The notes: generated by a model from the letters alone, not told the origin. A stretch of 64,000 nucleotides of DNA from Luteimonas abyssi (GCF_001482195.1 NZ_KQ759763.1:916510-980509), one strand, 5' to 3'. Positions 1-10,836 are shown, counted from the stretch's first letter. Program-made: numbers and translations.

Positions 1-504
1 CCGGCGGCCGGCGAAGTCGCGCAGGATCTCGGCGGCGGTGGTGTTGCGGTGGTAGGCGGGGTTGGCGGGGTTCTGGAACTGGCGGGCGAGGAACCAGCCG
101 TGCTTCTCGGCAAGTTCCTCGGCCTTGCGGACCATGCCGCTGCCGCGCTCGGCGGCGGGGGTCAGGATGACCTTGGCGCCGTAGGCGCGCATCAGCTTGC
201 GGCGCTCGATCGAGAAGGTCTCGACCATGGTGGCGACGAACTTGTATCCGCGCGCGGCACAGACCATGGCGAGCGCGATGCCGGTGTTGCCGGAGGTGGC
301 TTCCACGATCGTGTCGCCGGGCTTGATCAGCCCGCGGGCCTCGGCGTCGAGGACGATCGCCAGCGCCAGCCGGTCCTTGACCGAGCCGCCGGGGTTGAAG
401 CTCTCCACCTTGGCGTAGAGTTCGACGTGGGGCGGGGCGATGCGATGCAGGCGGACCACGGGGGTGCGACCGATGGTGTCGAGGATGTTCTCGTGCAGGG
501 ACAT
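1..504 (-). CDS. cysK: Cysteine synthase A (O-acetylserine sulfhydrylase), C-terminus cut by window
   Basis: PLP enzyme that makes L-cysteine from O-acetylserine and sulfide, the last step of sulfate assimilation. Only the N-terminal 168 residues are visible and the gene runs off the left edge without a stop. The start reads MSLHENILDTIGRTPVVRL, the classic OASS N-terminus. The PLP-lysine motif NPGGSVKDR lies near residues 38-46 and the phosphate-binding loop EATSGNTG follows near residue 63. It sits 47 bp downstream of cysG on the same strand and is probably cotranscribed with it. The CysK versus CysM assignment rests on this N-terminal region only. Confidence 0.93.
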   Translation of the reverse strand, partial: MSLHENILDTIGRTPVVRLHRIAPPHVELYAKVESFNPGGSVKDRLALAIVLDAEARGLIKPGDTIVEATSGNTGIALAMVCAARGYKFVATMVETFSIERRKLMRAYGAKVILTPAAERGSGMVRKAEELAEKHGWFLARQFQNPANPAYHRNTTAAEILRDFAGRR

Positions 505-551
505 GGCGTCTCGATGGATGGTGGCGATGGAAAGGAAGGCGGCGGACGTCG

Positions 552-1988
552 TCACGCTGCTTCGCGAGCGCCGAGCGGCTCGGTCAGCGGTGCGTCGCCG
601 TACCAGTGCAGTCGCGTCGCCAGGGCGGCGACCGAGCCGAGAATCAGCAGCGCGGGCGCGCGGACCTGGTGTTCGTTCGCACGTTGCGCCAGGTCGCGCA
701 GCGTGCCTACGACCGTGCGTTGCCGTGCGCGGCCGCCGTTCTCGATCAGGGCGAACGGCGTGGCCTCGGCCATGCCGTGCGCGAGGAGCCGCGCCTGCAG
801 GGTCTCCAGCAGCCCGACGCCCATGTAGACGGCCAGGGTCTGTCGTTCCCGGGCGAGTGCGGCCCAGTCGAGGGTGTCGAGGGATTCGCGGCAATGGGCG
901 GTGATCAGGCGCACCGACTGTGCATGATCGCGATGCGTCAGCGGCACGCCCGCATGCGCGGCGCAGGCCAGCGCGGCGGTGATGCCGGGGACCACTTCGT
1001 AGTCGATGCCCGCGTCGCGCAAGGCTTCGAGTTCCTCGCCGCCGCGTCCGAACACGAAGGCATCGCCGCCCTTCAGGCGCACCACGCGCCGGCCGGCGCG
1101 CGCGTGTTCGATCATCAGGGCGTGGATGCGCGCCTGCGTGGTGGCGTCGGCACCGGGCAGCTTGCCGACGTCGATGCGCTCGGCATCGCGGCGGGCGAGC
1201 TCGAGCACGCCGGGATCGACCAGCCGGTCGTGCAGGATCACGTCGGCCTGATTCAGCGCGCGCAGCCCGCGCAGGGTCAGCAGGCCGGCATCGCCGGCGC
1301 CGGCGCCCACCAGGTGCACCGCTCCGTGGGTGGCGGCCGTGCAGTGCAACCAGGCCTCGAATGCACGCTCTGCCGCGAGCGTGCGCCGACGCCGCAGCAG
1401 ATCGTGCACCGGCCCGTCGAGCAGTTCCGAAATCGCGCGCCTTCGGACATCGGTCTGCGGCCAGCGCGCGCGGATGCGCGTGCGATGCCGATCGAGCAGG
1501 GCCGCCAGCGCGCCGTAGGCGTCGTCGTAGCGGGCTTCCAGATCCTCGCGGACCAGCCGCGCGACCATTGGTGCGCCGCCGCCGCTGGAGACCGCGATCT
1601 GCAACGGGCCGCGGCGGACGCGTGCGGGGACCTGGAAGGCGGAGAGCGCGGCATCGTCCACGACATTCGCCCAGATCCGCCGCGCCTGCGCGGCGGCGGC
1701 GACGGCCCGATTGACCGCGTGGTCGCCGGTGGCGGCCACGACCAGCCAGGCCTCGTCCAGCCAACGCTCGACGAAGACGCCAGGCAGATGGGTGACGCGC
1801 CCGTCGCCGACCCAGCCGGCAAGGGTGGCGTCGACCACCTGAGGTGCGCCGACCCGGACGTGCGCACCGGCCTCCAGCAACGCCTCGACCTTGCGCCGGG
1901 CGACCTCGCCGGCTCCCACCACCAGCACGGTGCGGTGGCGCAGGTCGACGAACAGCGGAAACAGGGCAGGCGTATCGGCGGCGGACAT
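552..1988 (-). CDS. cysG: Siroheme synthase (precorrin-2 dehydrogenase/ferrochelatase + uroporphyrinogen-III C-methyltransferase)
   Basis: Bifunctional 478-aa enzyme that makes siroheme, the prosthetic group of the sulfite reductase CysI encoded nearby. The N-terminal part (about 1-210) has the Rossmann motif [20 protein letters not shown] for NAD-dependent dehydrogenation and iron chelation. The C-terminal part (about 220-470) is a SAM-dependent uroporphyrinogen-III methylase with [18 protein letters not shown] and [16 protein letters not shown]. The first SAM loop reads GAGAGD where GAGPGD is usual, a mild substitution. It is divergent from cysB and upstream of cysK. Length matches E. coli-type CysG, and the start at ATG 1988 fits the Rossmann N-terminus. 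Confidence 0.95.
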   Translation of the reverse strand: MSAADTPALFPLFVDLRHRTVLVVGAGEVARRKVEALLEAGAHVRVGAPQVVDATLAGWVGDGRVTHLPGVFVERWLDEAWLVVAATGDHAVNRAVAAAAQARRIWANVVDDAALSAFQVPARVRRGPLQIAVSSGGGAPMVARLVREDLEARYDDAYGALAALLDRHRTRIRARWPQTDVRRRAISELLDGPVHDLLRRRRTLAAERAFEAWLHCTAATHGAVHLVGAGAGDAGLLTLRGLRALNQADVILHDRLVDPGVLELARRDAERIDVGKLPGADATTQARIHALMIEHARAGRRVVRLKGGDAFVFGRGGEELEALRDAGIDYEVVPGITAALACAAHAGVPLTHRDHAQSVRLITAHCRESLDTLDWAALARERQTLAVYMGVGLLETLQARLLAHGMAEATPFALIENGGRARQRTVVGTLRDLAQRANEHQVRAPALLILGSVAALATRLHWYGDAPLTEPLGAREAA

Positions 1989-2199
1989 GGCGTCTCGTGA
2001 ACCTTCGCAAGGCGAGCCCCGACGCTAGCCGCGCGGCGCCGGGCGGACAAATGGCCTCGCGCTCTGTCTTCATTCCATATCGGCATGACGCGATCGGGAT
2101 GCCCGCTCCGATTCGGAACGCTGAGGGGCGATCCGAAGCGGTCGAGTCGCGCCCGGGGTATGTCAGTATCCGGAGCGTCGCCCGTCTCCCCCGTTCGCG

Positions 2200-3189
2200 A
2201 TGACCCTCAGCCAATTGCGTTATCTCGTCGCGATCGTCGATGCCGGCCTGAACATCACCTTGGCCGCCGAACGCGTGCATGCCACCCAGCCCGGCCTGTC
2301 CAAGCAGCTCAAGCAGTTGGAGGACGAGCTGGGCTTCCAGTTGTTCGTGCGCCGCGGACGCAACCTGGAGCGCATCGCACCGGCCGGTGTTCCCGTGGTG
2401 GAGCACGCGAGGCGCGTGCTGGCCGAGGTCGCCAACATCCGCGCGTATGCCGCCAACGAGCGCGGCGAGCATCGCGGGCGTCTGGCCCTCGCCACCACCC
2501 ACACCCAGGCGCGCTATGTGCTGCCCACGGTGATCGCGGCGATCCGGCGGGCCTTCCCGCAGGTGGACGTGGACCTGCAAGCGGCCAGCGACGCCGACGT
2601 GCTGCAGCGCCTGGCCCAGGCCGACGCCGACCTGGCGTTGATCAGCACCGCGGGCGAGGTGCCCGAGCACGGCCTCGCGGTGCCGCTGTACCGCTGGCGT
2701 CGCGTGCTCCTGCTGCCCACCACGCACCCGCTGGCGGCGCTGGGGCGCGCGCCCGACCTCGCGGAACTGGCGCGCTATCCGTTGATCAGCTACGAGTCGT
2801 CGGTACGGCCGGAGTCATCGCTGCGACGCGCCTTCGCCGCCGCCGGCACCGAGCCGCTGGTGGCGATGACCGCGCGCGACGCGAATCTGATCAAGACCTA
2901 CGTCCGTGCGGGGCTCGGTGCCGGCCTGCTCGCGGAAATGGCGGTCGGCCCGCACGAAGCCGACGATCTGTGCCAGCTGCCCGCACCGGAGGAGATTCCG
3001 GAATGCATCACCTGGGCGATCATCCCGCGCGGCCGGGTGCTGCGCGACTACGCGCTGGCCGTGGTGCACGCGCTCGCGCCGCAGATCGACCGCCGCGACC
3101 TGGAGCGGGTGCTGCAGGGTCACGAAAGCCCGGCATGGCCGCAGCCGCCCAGCTGGCAGACGTTGCTGGACACGCTCCGCACCGGTTGA
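2200..3189 (+). CDS. cysB: LysR-family sulfur regulator CysB
   Basis: Transcription activator of the sulfate assimilation genes; in the known family it responds to N-acetylserine. The 329-aa product has an N-terminal winged HTH (TLSQLRYLVAIVDAGLNITLAAERVHATQPGLSKQLKQLE, listed here in part as a diagnostic CysB-type N-terminus) and a periplasmic-binding-like effector domain. The length is close to CysB of enterobacteria. It lies between cysG-cysK and cysHIJ, is divergent from cysG and is convergent with cysH, with only 6 bp between stops. CysB rather than Cbl is inferred from this context. Confidence 0.92.
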   Translation: MTLSQLRYLVAIVDAGLNITLAAERVHATQPGLSKQLKQLEDELGFQLFVRRGRNLERIAPAGVPVVEHARRVLAEVANIRAYAANERGEHRGRLALATTHTQARYVLPTVIAAIRRAFPQVDVDLQAASDADVLQRLAQADADLALISTAGEVPEHGLAVPLYRWRRVLLLPTTHPLAALGRAPDLAELARYPLISYESSVRPESSLRRAFAAAGTEPLVAMTARDANLIKTYVRAGLGAGLLAEMAVGPHEADDLCQLPAPEEIPECITWAIIPRGRVLRDYALAVVHALAPQIDRRDLERVLQGHESPAWPQPPSWQTLLDTLRTG

Positions 3190-3195
3190 CGCGGC

Positions 3196-3963
3196 TCAGC
3201 GGCCCGGGTCGCCTTCGCCGTCCTCGTGCAGCCCGCATTCCCGTTTCAGGCCGAAGAAGCGGGTGTCTTCGGGCCGCATGCCGTCGCCCAGCGGGCGGGT
3301 GGTGTGCACGTCGCCGATCGAGACGTAGCCGCGCGCCCACAGGGGGTGGTAGGGCAGCCCGTGACGGACGAGATAGCGGCCGACGTCGCGGTCGGTCCAG
3401 TCGGCGATCGGGTGGAGTTTCAGCCTGCCGTCGCGTCGCTGCACGACGTCGAGGCCGGCACGGCTGTCCGACTGCTGGCGGCGCAGGCCAGCGATCCAGG
3501 TGCCGACGCCCAGTTCGCGCAACGCGCGCTGCATCGGTTCGACCTTGCGGACCCGGTTGTAGTGTTCGATGCCGGCCGTGCCCTGCTCCCAGAGCCGGCC
3601 CGTGCGCGCCTCCATCCACGCCGGGCCCAGCGCCGCGCGATAAACCTTGAGGTTGAGGTCCAGGCGCTCGGTGAGAGCGTCGACGAAGCGATAGGTCTCG
3701 GGGAACAGGTAGCCGGTGTCGATCAGGATCACCGGAAGATCGGGGCGCACGCGCGTGGCCATGTGCAGCAGCACCGCCGACTGTGCGCCGAAGCTCGACG
3801 AGAGCGCCGGCGCGCCGGGCGCGTGGTGCAGTGCCCATTCGATCCGGCTTTCGGCGTCGCGGGCGGTCAGCCAGCGCTGGAGCGCATGCAGAGCGCCGTC
3901 GTCGTCCAGGGCGGCGTGCGCATCCGGGAGCGATGCGGTGGCGTTGGAATGCAGCGCCGTCAT
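3196..3963 (-). CDS. cysH: Phosphoadenylyl-sulfate (PAPS) reductase
   Basis: Thioredoxin-dependent enzyme reducing PAPS to sulfite. The 255-aa product begins [15 protein letters not shown]. It has a PP-loop-like region [14 protein letters not shown] and the C-terminal catalytic ECGLH motif (Cys243). The extra cysteine pairs that bind the 4Fe-4S cluster of APS reductases are absent, so PAPS is the likely substrate, consistent with the CysC domain in cysNC. The ATG at 3963 overlaps the cysI stop (ATGA). A longer open frame extends upstream to 4242 but runs inside cysI and was rejected. Last gene of the cysJIH operon. Confidence 0.95.
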   Translation of the reverse strand: MTALHSNATASLPDAHAALDDDGALHALQRWLTARDAESRIEWALHHAPGAPALSSSFGAQSAVLLHMATRVRPDLPVILIDTGYLFPETYRFVDALTERLDLNLKVYRAALGPAWMEARTGRLWEQGTAGIEHYNRVRKVEPMQRALRELGVGTWIAGLRRQQSDSRAGLDVVQRRDGRLKLHPIADWTDRDVGRYLVRHGLPYHPLWARGYVSIGDVHTTRPLGDGMRPEDTRFFGLKRECGLHEDGEGDPGR

Positions 3964-5693
3964 CCGGCGATCTCCACGTCGGCCTGCGAGGGCCGGACCT
4001 GTGCCGGGGCCGGCAGCACGCCGGCGCGCAGCAGGAAATCGCCGAAGCGCTCCCCGGCCCGCGCGTCGGCGGCGTAGGCGGCGAACAGCGGGTCGAGGGT
4101 GTCGAGGATCGCCGCTTCGTCGATGTTCTCCCGGTACAGCGTGTTGAGACGCTGCCCGCGGTGATCGGCGCCCAGCATGAGGTTGTAGCGCCCGGGCGCC
4201 TTGCCGATCAGGGCGATCTCGCCGAGATACGGGCGCGAGCAACCGTTCGGGCAGCCGCTGATGCGCAGATGGATGGGGGCATCCGCGATGCCGTGGTGCG
4301 CCAGCCGCTTCTCGAGGGCGCCGACGATGTCCGGCAGGTACCGTTCGGCCTCGGCCATCGCCAGCCCGCAGGTCGGCAGCGCCACGCAGGCGAGCGCGGC
4401 GCGCCGCAGCGGGCTGGCCGCGCGCCAGCCGTCGAGGCCGTAGCGTGCGGCGAGGGCGTCGATATCCCCGCGCAGGACCGGCGGCACGCCGTGCAGGCCG
4501 AGATTCTGGTTGGCGGTCAGGCGGAATTCCGCATCGGCCGCGCGTTCGGCCAGCAACGCGGCGATCGCGCGCAGGCCGCTCAGGTGCCGCACCGTGTCGC
4601 CGCCATCCGTCGCGCCGTCGACGATGCGCCCGGCCGGAATGCGCAGGCCCAGATGCAGACGTCCGTCGTCACCGGCGTGCCAGCCGAAGCGGTCGCCGTT
4701 GTGGGCGAAGTCGAATGGTCGTGGCGGTTCGAACGCGAGCCCGGCACGGCGCTCCACTTCGGCGCGGAACCAGTCCAGACCGCGGTCGTCGATGGTGTAC
4801 TTCAGGCGTGCGCGCTTGCGGATCTCGCGGTTGCCGAAGTCGCGCTGTGCGGTGACCACCGCGGTCGCGACCGCGATCACCGCGTCCGGCGCGATGAAGC
4901 CGATCACGTCGCCCAGACGGGGATAGGTGTCGGCGTCGCCGTGGGCGGCGCCCATGCCGCCGCCCACGGTCACGTTGTAGCCCAGCAGCTCGCCGCCGTC
5001 GCCGACGATGGCGATGAAGCCGAGATCCTGGGCGAACACGTCGACATCGTTGTCGGGCGGAATCGCGAAGCCGATCTTGAACTTGCGCGGCAAATAGCGC
5101 TCGCCGTAGACCGGTTCGTCTTCCTGGCCTGCGCCGGCGATACGTTCCTCGTCCAGCCAGATCTCGTAGTACGCGCGGCTGTGGGGCAGCAGGTGACGCG
5201 ACAGCGCCGCCGCTTGCGCGTGCACCTGCGCATGCATCGCGGAGACGCTGGGGCTCGCGGAGACGGCGATGTTGCGGTTGACGTCGCCGCAGGCGGCGAG
5301 GGTGTCGATCAACGCCGCGTTGATCGCCTGCATGGTGGGTTTGAGTGCGGTCTTGATGACGCCGTGGAACTGGAAAGCCTGGCGGGTGGTGATGCGCAGG
5401 CCGCGCTCGGCGTAGGTGGTGGCGATGGCGTCGAGCTGCAGCCATTGTGCCGGCGTGACAGTGCCGCCCGGGGTGCGGGTGCGGATCATGAAGGCGTAGG
5501 CCGGCTCCAGCTTCGCCTGCCGCCGTGCCTCGCGCACGTCGCGGTCGTCCTGTTGATAGCTGCCGTGATACTTGATCACGGTCTGGTCGTCCTCGCGCAG
5601 GGCGCCGGTGACCGGGTCGGCCAGGCTCTCCAGCAATGCGCCGCGCAAGCGGGCGCTGCGGGCCTTGATGTCCTCGACGGAATGCGTGCTCAT
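3960..5693 (-). CDS. cysI: Assimilatory sulfite reductase (NADPH) hemoprotein beta subunit
   Basis: Reduces sulfite to sulfide using siroheme coupled to a 4Fe-4S cluster, with electrons from CysJ. 577 aa. The four cluster ligands are visible as C436-x5-C442 (CVALPTC) and C481-x3-C485 (GCPNGC), each two residues beyond the E. coli positions. The N-terminal segment has [13 protein letters not shown] and RTRTPGG, typical of the subunit. The start ATG at 5693 lies 9 bp after the cysJ stop, and the stop overlaps the cysH start. CysG upstream supplies the siroheme. Confidence 0.97.
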   Translation of the reverse strand: MSTHSVEDIKARSARLRGALLESLADPVTGALREDDQTVIKYHGSYQQDDRDVREARRQAKLEPAYAFMIRTRTPGGTVTPAQWLQLDAIATTYAERGLRITTRQAFQFHGVIKTALKPTMQAINAALIDTLAACGDVNRNIAVSASPSVSAMHAQVHAQAAALSRHLLPHSRAYYEIWLDEERIAGAGQEDEPVYGERYLPRKFKIGFAIPPDNDVDVFAQDLGFIAIVGDGGELLGYNVTVGGGMGAAHGDADTYPRLGDVIGFIAPDAVIAVATAVVTAQRDFGNREIRKRARLKYTIDDRGLDWFRAEVERRAGLAFEPPRPFDFAHNGDRFGWHAGDDGRLHLGLRIPAGRIVDGATDGGDTVRHLSGLRAIAALLAERAADAEFRLTANQNLGLHGVPPVLRGDIDALAARYGLDGWRAASPLRRAALACVALPTCGLAMAEAERYLPDIVGALEKRLAHHGIADAPIHLRISGCPNGCSRPYLGEIALIGKAPGRYNLMLGADHRGQRLNTLYRENIDEAAILDTLDPLFAAYAADARAGERFGDFLLRAGVLPAPAQVRPSQADVEIAG

Positions 5694-5702
5694 GCGGGTG
5701 CC

Positions 5703-7526
5703 TCAGTAGACGTCGCGGCTGTAGCGGCCTTCGGCCTGCCAGCCGGCGATGGTTTCGATGGCGGCTTCGCGGTCGCCGCCGGCGGCCTGCGCGACGCGCT
5801 CCACCAGCGCCTCGTCCACGTCGCGACCCATCGCGATGGAGCCGCAGACATAGAGGTGCGCGCCGTCGCGCAGCCGGCCGAGCAGGGCGTCGGCGTGCTC
5901 GCGCAGACGATGCTGTACGTAGATGCGCTCGGCCTGGTCGCGCGAGAATGCGAGGTCGAGCCGGTGCAGCGCGCCGGTCTTGAGTGCACGCTGCCACTCG
6001 AGCTGGTAGAGGAAATCGGTGCGGAAATGCGGCGCGCCGAAGAACAGCCAGTTGTGGCCCCGGGCGCCTGCTGCCTCGCGCTCCTGGACGAAGGCGCGGA
6101 ACGGGGCGACGCCGGTGCCCGCGCCGATCATCACGATGTCGCGGTGGCCGTCCGCCGGCAGGCGGAAGCGGGGATTGGCTTCGACGTACACAGGTGCGTC
6201 CGCCTCCTCGCCGCGACCGGCCAGAAACCAGGAGGCGACGCCGCGGGTGCCCGGCGCCCCGCCGACCATGGCGACGGCGAGATGGGCCTCGTCGCCGACC
6301 ACGGCCTGGCTGGAGGCGATCGAATACAGGCGCGGCTGCAAGGGCCGCAATGCGGCGACCAGCGACGCCGCATCCCATTCGGCCGGGTGTTCGCGCAGGA
6401 CATCGGGCACCTGGCGCGTGGCCATCCAGGCGGCCAGGTTCGCGCGCGCGTCCGGATCGAGCAGCGCCGCGAGCGCCGGGCCCCCGCCTCGCTCGAGTTG
6501 CGCGCGCAGCAGCGGCGGGGCCAGACGGGTGAGTTCGCGATGCGCGCGCAGCCAGTCGTGCAGCGGCCGGGTGGTGCCGTCGTGCGCGACCTCGGTGTCG
6601 CCGTCGAGGCCGCTGTGGGCGAGCACAGCGGCGACCAGCGCGTCCTCGTTGCGGGCGCGCACGCCGAGCGCGTCGCCCGGCGCGTAGCGCAGCCCGCTGC
6701 CTTCGAGCGACAGCTCGACATGTCGGATATCGCGCGCGGCGTGATGCGTGGTGATGCGCTGCACCGACAGCAGCGGTGCCCGGAACGGCGCGGCGTCGCT
6801 GGCCGCTCCGGTACTGCCGGCGGATGCGTACGGGGTCCGCAGCGGGGTCACGGTGGCGCTGGGCTTGAGCGCCTCGCGCGCGCGGTCGAGCACGTCCGTC
6901 CGCCAGGGTGCTGAAGCGGCCTCGATGTCCAGGTCGGCCTCGGCCAGCGGTCGCCAGCGCGTCGCACCGAGTTCGGCCAGCCGCGCATCGAGTTGCCGTC
7001 CGATCGCGCAGAACTGTGGATAGCTGGAGTCGCCGAGCGCGAACACGCTGTAGTGCAGCCGCTCCAGCCGCGGCGCGCGGCGTCCCGACAGCAGGGCGAC
7101 GAGGCCGCGGGCATCGTCGGAGGGCTCGCCATCGCCCTGGGTGCTGACCACCAGGCACAGGTAGCGTTCCTGCTTGAGGGCCTGCAGCGTGTACGCATCC
7201 GCGCGCACGATCCGGACCGCCAGGCCGGCGGCGTCCACCGCAGCGCCCAGGCGTTCGGCCTCGCGCTGCGCATTCCCGGTCTGGCTGCCGTAGACGATGG
7301 TCAGGCGCGGGGCGTCCGCGGGCGCGTCCGTGGCGACCGGCGCCGGCGTCGGTGTGGACGCGGGCGCGGCGGCTCCACCCGCGCTCGCCAGCCCCGCCGC
7401 ATAGCCCGACAGCCACCACAGGCCGGCCTGGTCCAGACCGGCGACCAGCCGTCCGAGGGTGTCGGCGGCGAGTGGAGACAGCGGCAGATCGGCACGGCTG
7501 GAGGCGGTGGACATCGGCACGGACAT
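5703..7526 (-). CDS. cysJ: Assimilatory sulfite reductase (NADPH) flavoprotein alpha subunit
   Basis: Electron-transfer subunit passing NADPH electrons through FAD and FMN to CysI. Domain order: flavodoxin/FMN domain ([17 protein letters not shown], then [11 protein letters not shown] and [12 protein letters not shown]), FAD-binding connection domain (RLYSIASS), and NADPH domain ([19 protein letters not shown]) ending in the conserved RDVY. The frame is open upstream to an ATG at 7556. I chose the ATG at 7526 ([10 protein letters not shown]); the ATG at 7514 is equally possible and no strong ribosome site decides. First gene of cysJIH, divergent from cysD. Confidence 0.95.
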   Translation of the reverse strand: MSVPMSTASSRADLPLSPLAADTLGRLVAGLDQAGLWWLSGYAAGLASAGGAAAPASTPTPAPVATDAPADAPRLTIVYGSQTGNAQREAERLGAAVDAAGLAVRIVRADAYTLQALKQERYLCLVVSTQGDGEPSDDARGLVALLSGRRAPRLERLHYSVFALGDSSYPQFCAIGRQLDARLAELGATRWRPLAEADLDIEAASAPWRTDVLDRAREALKPSATVTPLRTPYASAGSTGAASDAAPFRAPLLSVQRITTHHAARDIRHVELSLEGSGLRYAPGDALGVRARNEDALVAAVLAHSGLDGDTEVAHDGTTRPLHDWLRAHRELTRLAPPLLRAQLERGGGPALAALLDPDARANLAAWMATRQVPDVLREHPAEWDAASLVAALRPLQPRLYSIASSQAVVGDEAHLAVAMVGGAPGTRGVASWFLAGRGEEADAPVYVEANPRFRLPADGHRDIVMIGAGTGVAPFRAFVQEREAAGARGHNWLFFGAPHFRTDFLYQLEWQRALKTGALHRLDLAFSRDQAERIYVQHRLREHADALLGRLRDGAHLYVCGSIAMGRDVDEALVERVAQAAGGDREAAIETIAGWQAEGRYSRDVY

Positions 7527-7582
7527 GGATCGAGGAGGTGTCGAGGCTACGTGCACCTGGACCGGCGACGGAAAGGACGAGC

Positions 7583-7659
7583 GGTTATCGGGTCATGCCC
7601 GCCCGACATGTGCGCGACGCCCTGCCGGGAGATCGCGGTCTGGTTATTGCGAGATGCCC
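7583..7659. promoter_or_regulatory. Two direct 18-bp motif copies between cysJ and cysD (candidate CysB sites)
   Basis: The motif ggttatNNNNNNatgccc occurs at 7583-7600 and again at 7642-7659, same orientation, 59 bp apart, inside the roughly 200-bp divergent gap between cysJ and cysD. Twelve fixed positions with identical internal spacing are unlikely by chance in so short a gap. LysR regulators bind repeated sites next to divergent promoters, and the second copy (ggttattgc) resembles enterobacterial CysB half-sites. Assignment to CysB is inference. Confidence 0.45.
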
Positions 7660-7732
7660 AAGCGTCATTTCAGCCCTGGCGGCAGGGCGGATTCAATGCA
7701 GGTCCCGTCGTCACCTGCGAAGCGTTGCCACG

Positions 7733-8629
7733 ATGTCCGACTCCCTGGACCGGCTGGAGGCCGAAAGCCTGCACATCCTGCGCGAGGTCGCCGCGGAAAG
7801 CCGGCGACCCGTTCTGCTGTATTCGATCGGCAAGGACAGCTCGGTGCTGCTGCATCTGCTGCTCAAGGCGTTCGCGCCGGCACCGCCGCCGATCCCGCTG
7901 CTGCACGTCGACACCACCTGGAAGTTCCGCGAGATGATCGCCTTCCGCGACCGTCGTGCCGCCGAGACCGGTGTCGAGTTGCGCGTGCACATCAATGCGG
8001 ACGGCCTGCGCGACGGGATCGGTCCGCAGACCCATGGCGCCAGCGTGCACACCGACATCATGAAGACCCAGGCCCTGAAGCAGGCCCTGGCGGCGCGAGG
8101 CTACGACGCCGCCATCGGAGGTGCCCGTCGCGACGAGGAGAAGTCGCGCGCGAAGGAGCGCGTGTTCTCGTTCCGGGATGCCCAGCAGCGCTGGGATCCG
8201 CGCCGGCAACGGCCCGAACTGTGGCAGCTCTACAACGGCCGGACCGCCGAGGGCGAGAGCGTGCGGGTGTTTCCGCTCTCCAACTGGACCGAGCTCGACG
8301 TCTGGCGCTACGTGCGCCGCGAGGCGATTCCGGTGCCGTCGCTGTACTTCGCCGCCGAACGCCCGGTCGTGCGTCGCAACGGCACCTGGATCATGGTCGA
8401 CGACGACCGGTTCCGCCTGGCGGACGGCGAACGGCCGCAGTTGCGCCGGGTGCGATTCCGCACCCTCGGCTGCTATCCGCTGACCGGCGCGGTGGAGTCG
8501 GACGCCGGTGATCTCGATGCGGTGATCGCGGAAATGGAGGCCAGCCGGCAGTCCGAACGGGCCGGGCGCCTGATCGACCACGCCGACGGCGATTCGATGG
8601 AAAAGAAGAAGCGCGGAGGTTACTTCTGA
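7733..8629 (+). CDS. cysD: Sulfate adenylyltransferase subunit 2
   Basis: Catalytic subunit of ATP sulfurylase, forming APS from sulfate and ATP. The 298-aa product has the PP-loop SIGKDSS at residues 31-37 and the family motifs [12 protein letters not shown] and [15 protein letters not shown]. It ends [10 protein letters not shown], the usual CysD C-terminus. The ATG at 7733 fits the family N-terminus ([19 protein letters not shown]); the longer open frame upstream crosses the regulatory gap and was not used. Its stop overlaps the cysNC start by one base (TGATG), indicating translational coupling. Confidence 0.96.
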   Translation: MSDSLDRLEAESLHILREVAAESRRPVLLYSIGKDSSVLLHLLLKAFAPAPPPIPLLHVDTTWKFREMIAFRDRRAAETGVELRVHINADGLRDGIGPQTHGASVHTDIMKTQALKQALAARGYDAAIGGARRDEEKSRAKERVFSFRDAQQRWDPRRQRPELWQLYNGRTAEGESVRVFPLSNWTELDVWRYVRREAIPVPSLYFAAERPVVRRNGTWIMVDDDRFRLADGERPQLRRVRFRTLGCYPLTGAVESDAGDLDAVIAEMEASRQSERAGRLIDHADGDSMEKKKRGGYF

Positions 8630-10566
8630 TGAACGTACGGGCAGCGGGCGCAGCCAACGTCGTGGCGGTGACGGACGAGGGGTGGCGGCGTCCGTCCGCG
8701 CCGGCGGCGGTCCCGGCCGCGGCGCCGGACGCCGGGCAGGCGGAGACCTTCGTGCGCGTGGTCGCCTGCGGCAGCGTCGACGACGGCAAGAGCACCCTGA
8801 TCGGCCGCCTGCTGTACGAGGCCGGCCGCGTCTCCGAGGACGAGCGGCTCGCGCTGGCGCAGATCAGTGCGCGGCACGGCACCCGCGGCGGTGACATCGA
8901 CTACGCGCTGTTGCTCGACGGCCTGGAGGCCGAGCGCGAGCAGGGCATCACCATCGATGTCGCCTGGCGCCACCTGGAGACGCCACAGCGGCGTTTCCTC
9001 ATCGCCGATTGCCCGGGACACGTGCAGTACACCCGCAACATGGCGACCGGCGCCTCGGTGGCCGACGTGGCGGTGGTGCTGGTCGACGCCACCCGCGGGA
9101 TTTCCGCGCAGACGTTCCGCCACACCGCCATCGCCGCGTTGCTGGGCGTCCGTCATGTCGTGCTCGCGGTGAACAAGATGGATCGCGTGGACGATGCCCG
9201 GGGGACGTTCGAGGCCATCGCCGCGCGCTATCACGCGCACGCCGCACGGCTGGGGCTGACCGATGTCCAGGCGATCCCGTTGTCGGCAGTGGACGGCGAC
9301 AACGTGGCGACACGCAGCACGCGCTGGTCCTGGTATGCCGGCGCCTCGGTGCTGGAACATCTCGCCGGCATCCACGTGGAGGCCCCCGCACGCGGCCTGC
9401 CCGTGCTGCCCGTGCAGACGGTGTTGCGCGATGCCGACGGCGGGCGCTGGCTCGCGGGCACGCTCGGCGGCGGACGTCTGCGGGTGGGCGACCGGCTGGC
9501 GATCGCCGGTACCGCCACCGGCGCCCGGGTCGCCGGCCTGCAGGTGGCCGGCTGTGTCGCGGTGAGTGCGCTGGCCGGGCAGGCGATCGCCCTGCGCCTG
9601 GCCGAAGACGTCGATGCCGCCCGCGGCGATGTGGTCGCCCCCACGGAGCGGGGCCCGGCGACGGGCGACCGGCTCACCGTGGACGTCCTGTGGTTCGACG
9701 AGGTGCCGTTGCAGCCGGGCCGGCGCTACTTGGTGAAACTGGGCACCCGCACCGTCGGTGCGCGCGTCGGCGAGCTGCGCCATCGTCTGGATCCGGACAC
9801 GCTGGCGCCTGCCGAGGCCGGGCATCTGGGCATCAACGACATCGGCGAGGTGACGCTGGCGTTGGATGCGCCGGTGGCCTATGTGCCTTACGACCGGGAT
9901 CGCACCCTGGGCGGCCTGCTGATCATCGACATGCTCAGCCGTGCCACGGTCGGTGCCGGCATGGTGCGGCGGGGCGGGCACGGTCACGAGGACCTGCGCT
10001 GGCAGGCGCTCGACGTGGATCGCGACGCCCGCGCCGCGCTCAAGCGGCAGCGGCCGCGTTGCGTATGGCTGACCGGCCTGTCCGGTTCGGGCAAGTCGAC
10101 GATCGCCAACCGTGTCGAGCGGGAACTGCACGCCCGTGGCATCCACACCTATCTGCTCGACGGCGACAATCTGCGCCACGGGCTCAATCGCGATCTCGGC
10201 TTCGGCATGGACGACCGCCTGGAGAACCAGCGCCGGCTGGCCGAGGTGGCGCGGCTGATGACGGACGCCGGCCTGGTGACCCTGGTCAGCGCGATCTCGC
10301 CCAGCCGTGCCGGGCGCGCCGCGGCGCGCGAGTTGTTCGCGACCGGCGATTTCATCGAGGTGTTCGTGGACACGCCGCTGGCCGAGGCGGAGCGGCGCGA
10401 CGTCAAGGGGCTCTATGCACGGGCGCGCCGCGGCGAGATCACCGACTTCACCGGGATCGATTCGCCCTACGAGTCGCCCGAAGCCCCGGAACTGCGCCTG
10501 GACACCGTGCGCGAGAACGCCGATGCCCTGGCGCGCCGCGTGATCGATCGCCTGTTGGCGGATTGA
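8629..10566 (+). CDS. cysNC: Bifunctional sulfate adenylyltransferase subunit 1 / adenylylsulfate kinase
   Basis: Fusion of the regulatory GTPase subunit of ATP sulfurylase with APS kinase, so APS is made and phosphorylated to PAPS by one 645-aa protein plus CysD. The N-terminal GTPase has the P-loop GSVDDGKST (48-56), DCPGHVQYTRNM and NKMD, followed by EF-Tu-like barrels to about residue 455. The CysC domain has P-loop GLSGSGKST (483-491) and DGDNLRHGLNRDLGF. It carries about 40 Ala/Pro-rich residues before the GTPase. The fusion is common in proteobacteria and matches a PAPS-type CysH. Confidence 0.96.
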   Translation: MNVRAAGAANVVAVTDEGWRRPSAPAAVPAAAPDAGQAETFVRVVACGSVDDGKSTLIGRLLYEAGRVSEDERLALAQISARHGTRGGDIDYALLLDGLEAEREQGITIDVAWRHLETPQRRFLIADCPGHVQYTRNMATGASVADVAVVLVDATRGISAQTFRHTAIAALLGVRHVVLAVNKMDRVDDARGTFEAIAARYHAHAARLGLTDVQAIPLSAVDGDNVATRSTRWSWYAGASVLEHLAGIHVEAPARGLPVLPVQTVLRDADGGRWLAGTLGGGRLRVGDRLAIAGTATGARVAGLQVAGCVAVSALAGQAIALRLAEDVDAARGDVVAPTERGPATGDRLTVDVLWFDEVPLQPGRRYLVKLGTRTVGARVGELRHRLDPDTLAPAEAGHLGINDIGEVTLALDAPVAYVPYDRDRTLGGLLIIDMLSRATVGAGMVRRGGHGHEDLRWQALDVDRDARAALKRQRPRCVWLTGLSGSGKSTIANRVERELHARGIHTYLLDGDNLRHGLNRDLGFGMDDRLENQRRLAEVARLMTDAGLVTLVSAISPSRAGRAAARELFATGDFIEVFVDTPLAEAERRDVKGLYARARRGEITDFTGIDSPYESPEAPELRLDTVRENADALARRVIDRLLAD

Positions 10567-10572
10567 CCGCGC

Positions 10573-10836
10573 TCAGCGCGGCCGCAGCAGCTGCAGGATG
10601 CCGAGGATCACGATCGCGCCGATCAACGCACCCAGAAAGCCGGCCGCCTCGCCGATCCGGTACCAGCCGAACTGCTGGCCGCCCCAGGTGCCCAGCAACG
10701 CGCCGCCGATCCCGAGCAGGCAGGTCAGGATCACGCCCAGCCGGCGACGCCCCGGCGTGACGATGCGGGCCAGAATGCCGACGATCAGCCCGATGACGAT
10801 GATGTACAGCCAGTTGCTGCTGCCGAACGGTTCCAT
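10573..10836 (-). CDS. GlsB/YeaQ/YmgE-family stress-associated membrane protein
   Basis: Small 87-aa integral membrane protein with about three hydrophobic segments: WLYIIVIGLIVGILARIV, LGVILTCLLGIGGALLGTWGG, and GFLGALIGAIVILGILQLL. The Gly-rich pattern and the GRRRLGVILTCLLGIGGALLG signature are typical of the transglycosylase-associated/GlsB family, which is induced in stress and has no firmly known biochemical role. It is convergent with cysNC, with 6 bp between stops, and is probably monocistronic. Confidence 0.85.
   Translation of the reverse strand: MEPFGSSNWLYIIVIGLIVGILARIVTPGRRRLGVILTCLLGIGGALLGTWGGQQFGWYRIGEAAGFLGALIGAIVILGILQLLRPR

Noticed and set aside
3964..4242. N-terminal extension of CysH
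   Set aside because: It runs through the cysI coding sequence with Arg-rich nonsense composition; the ATG at 3963 matches the family start and overlaps the cysI stop.
3783..6914. Very long plus-strand open frame (over 1000 codons) opposite cysH, cysI and cysJ
   Set aside because: It is antisense to three clearly homologous genes; high GC3 removes stop codons on the opposite strand. The product is low-complexity and resembles no family.
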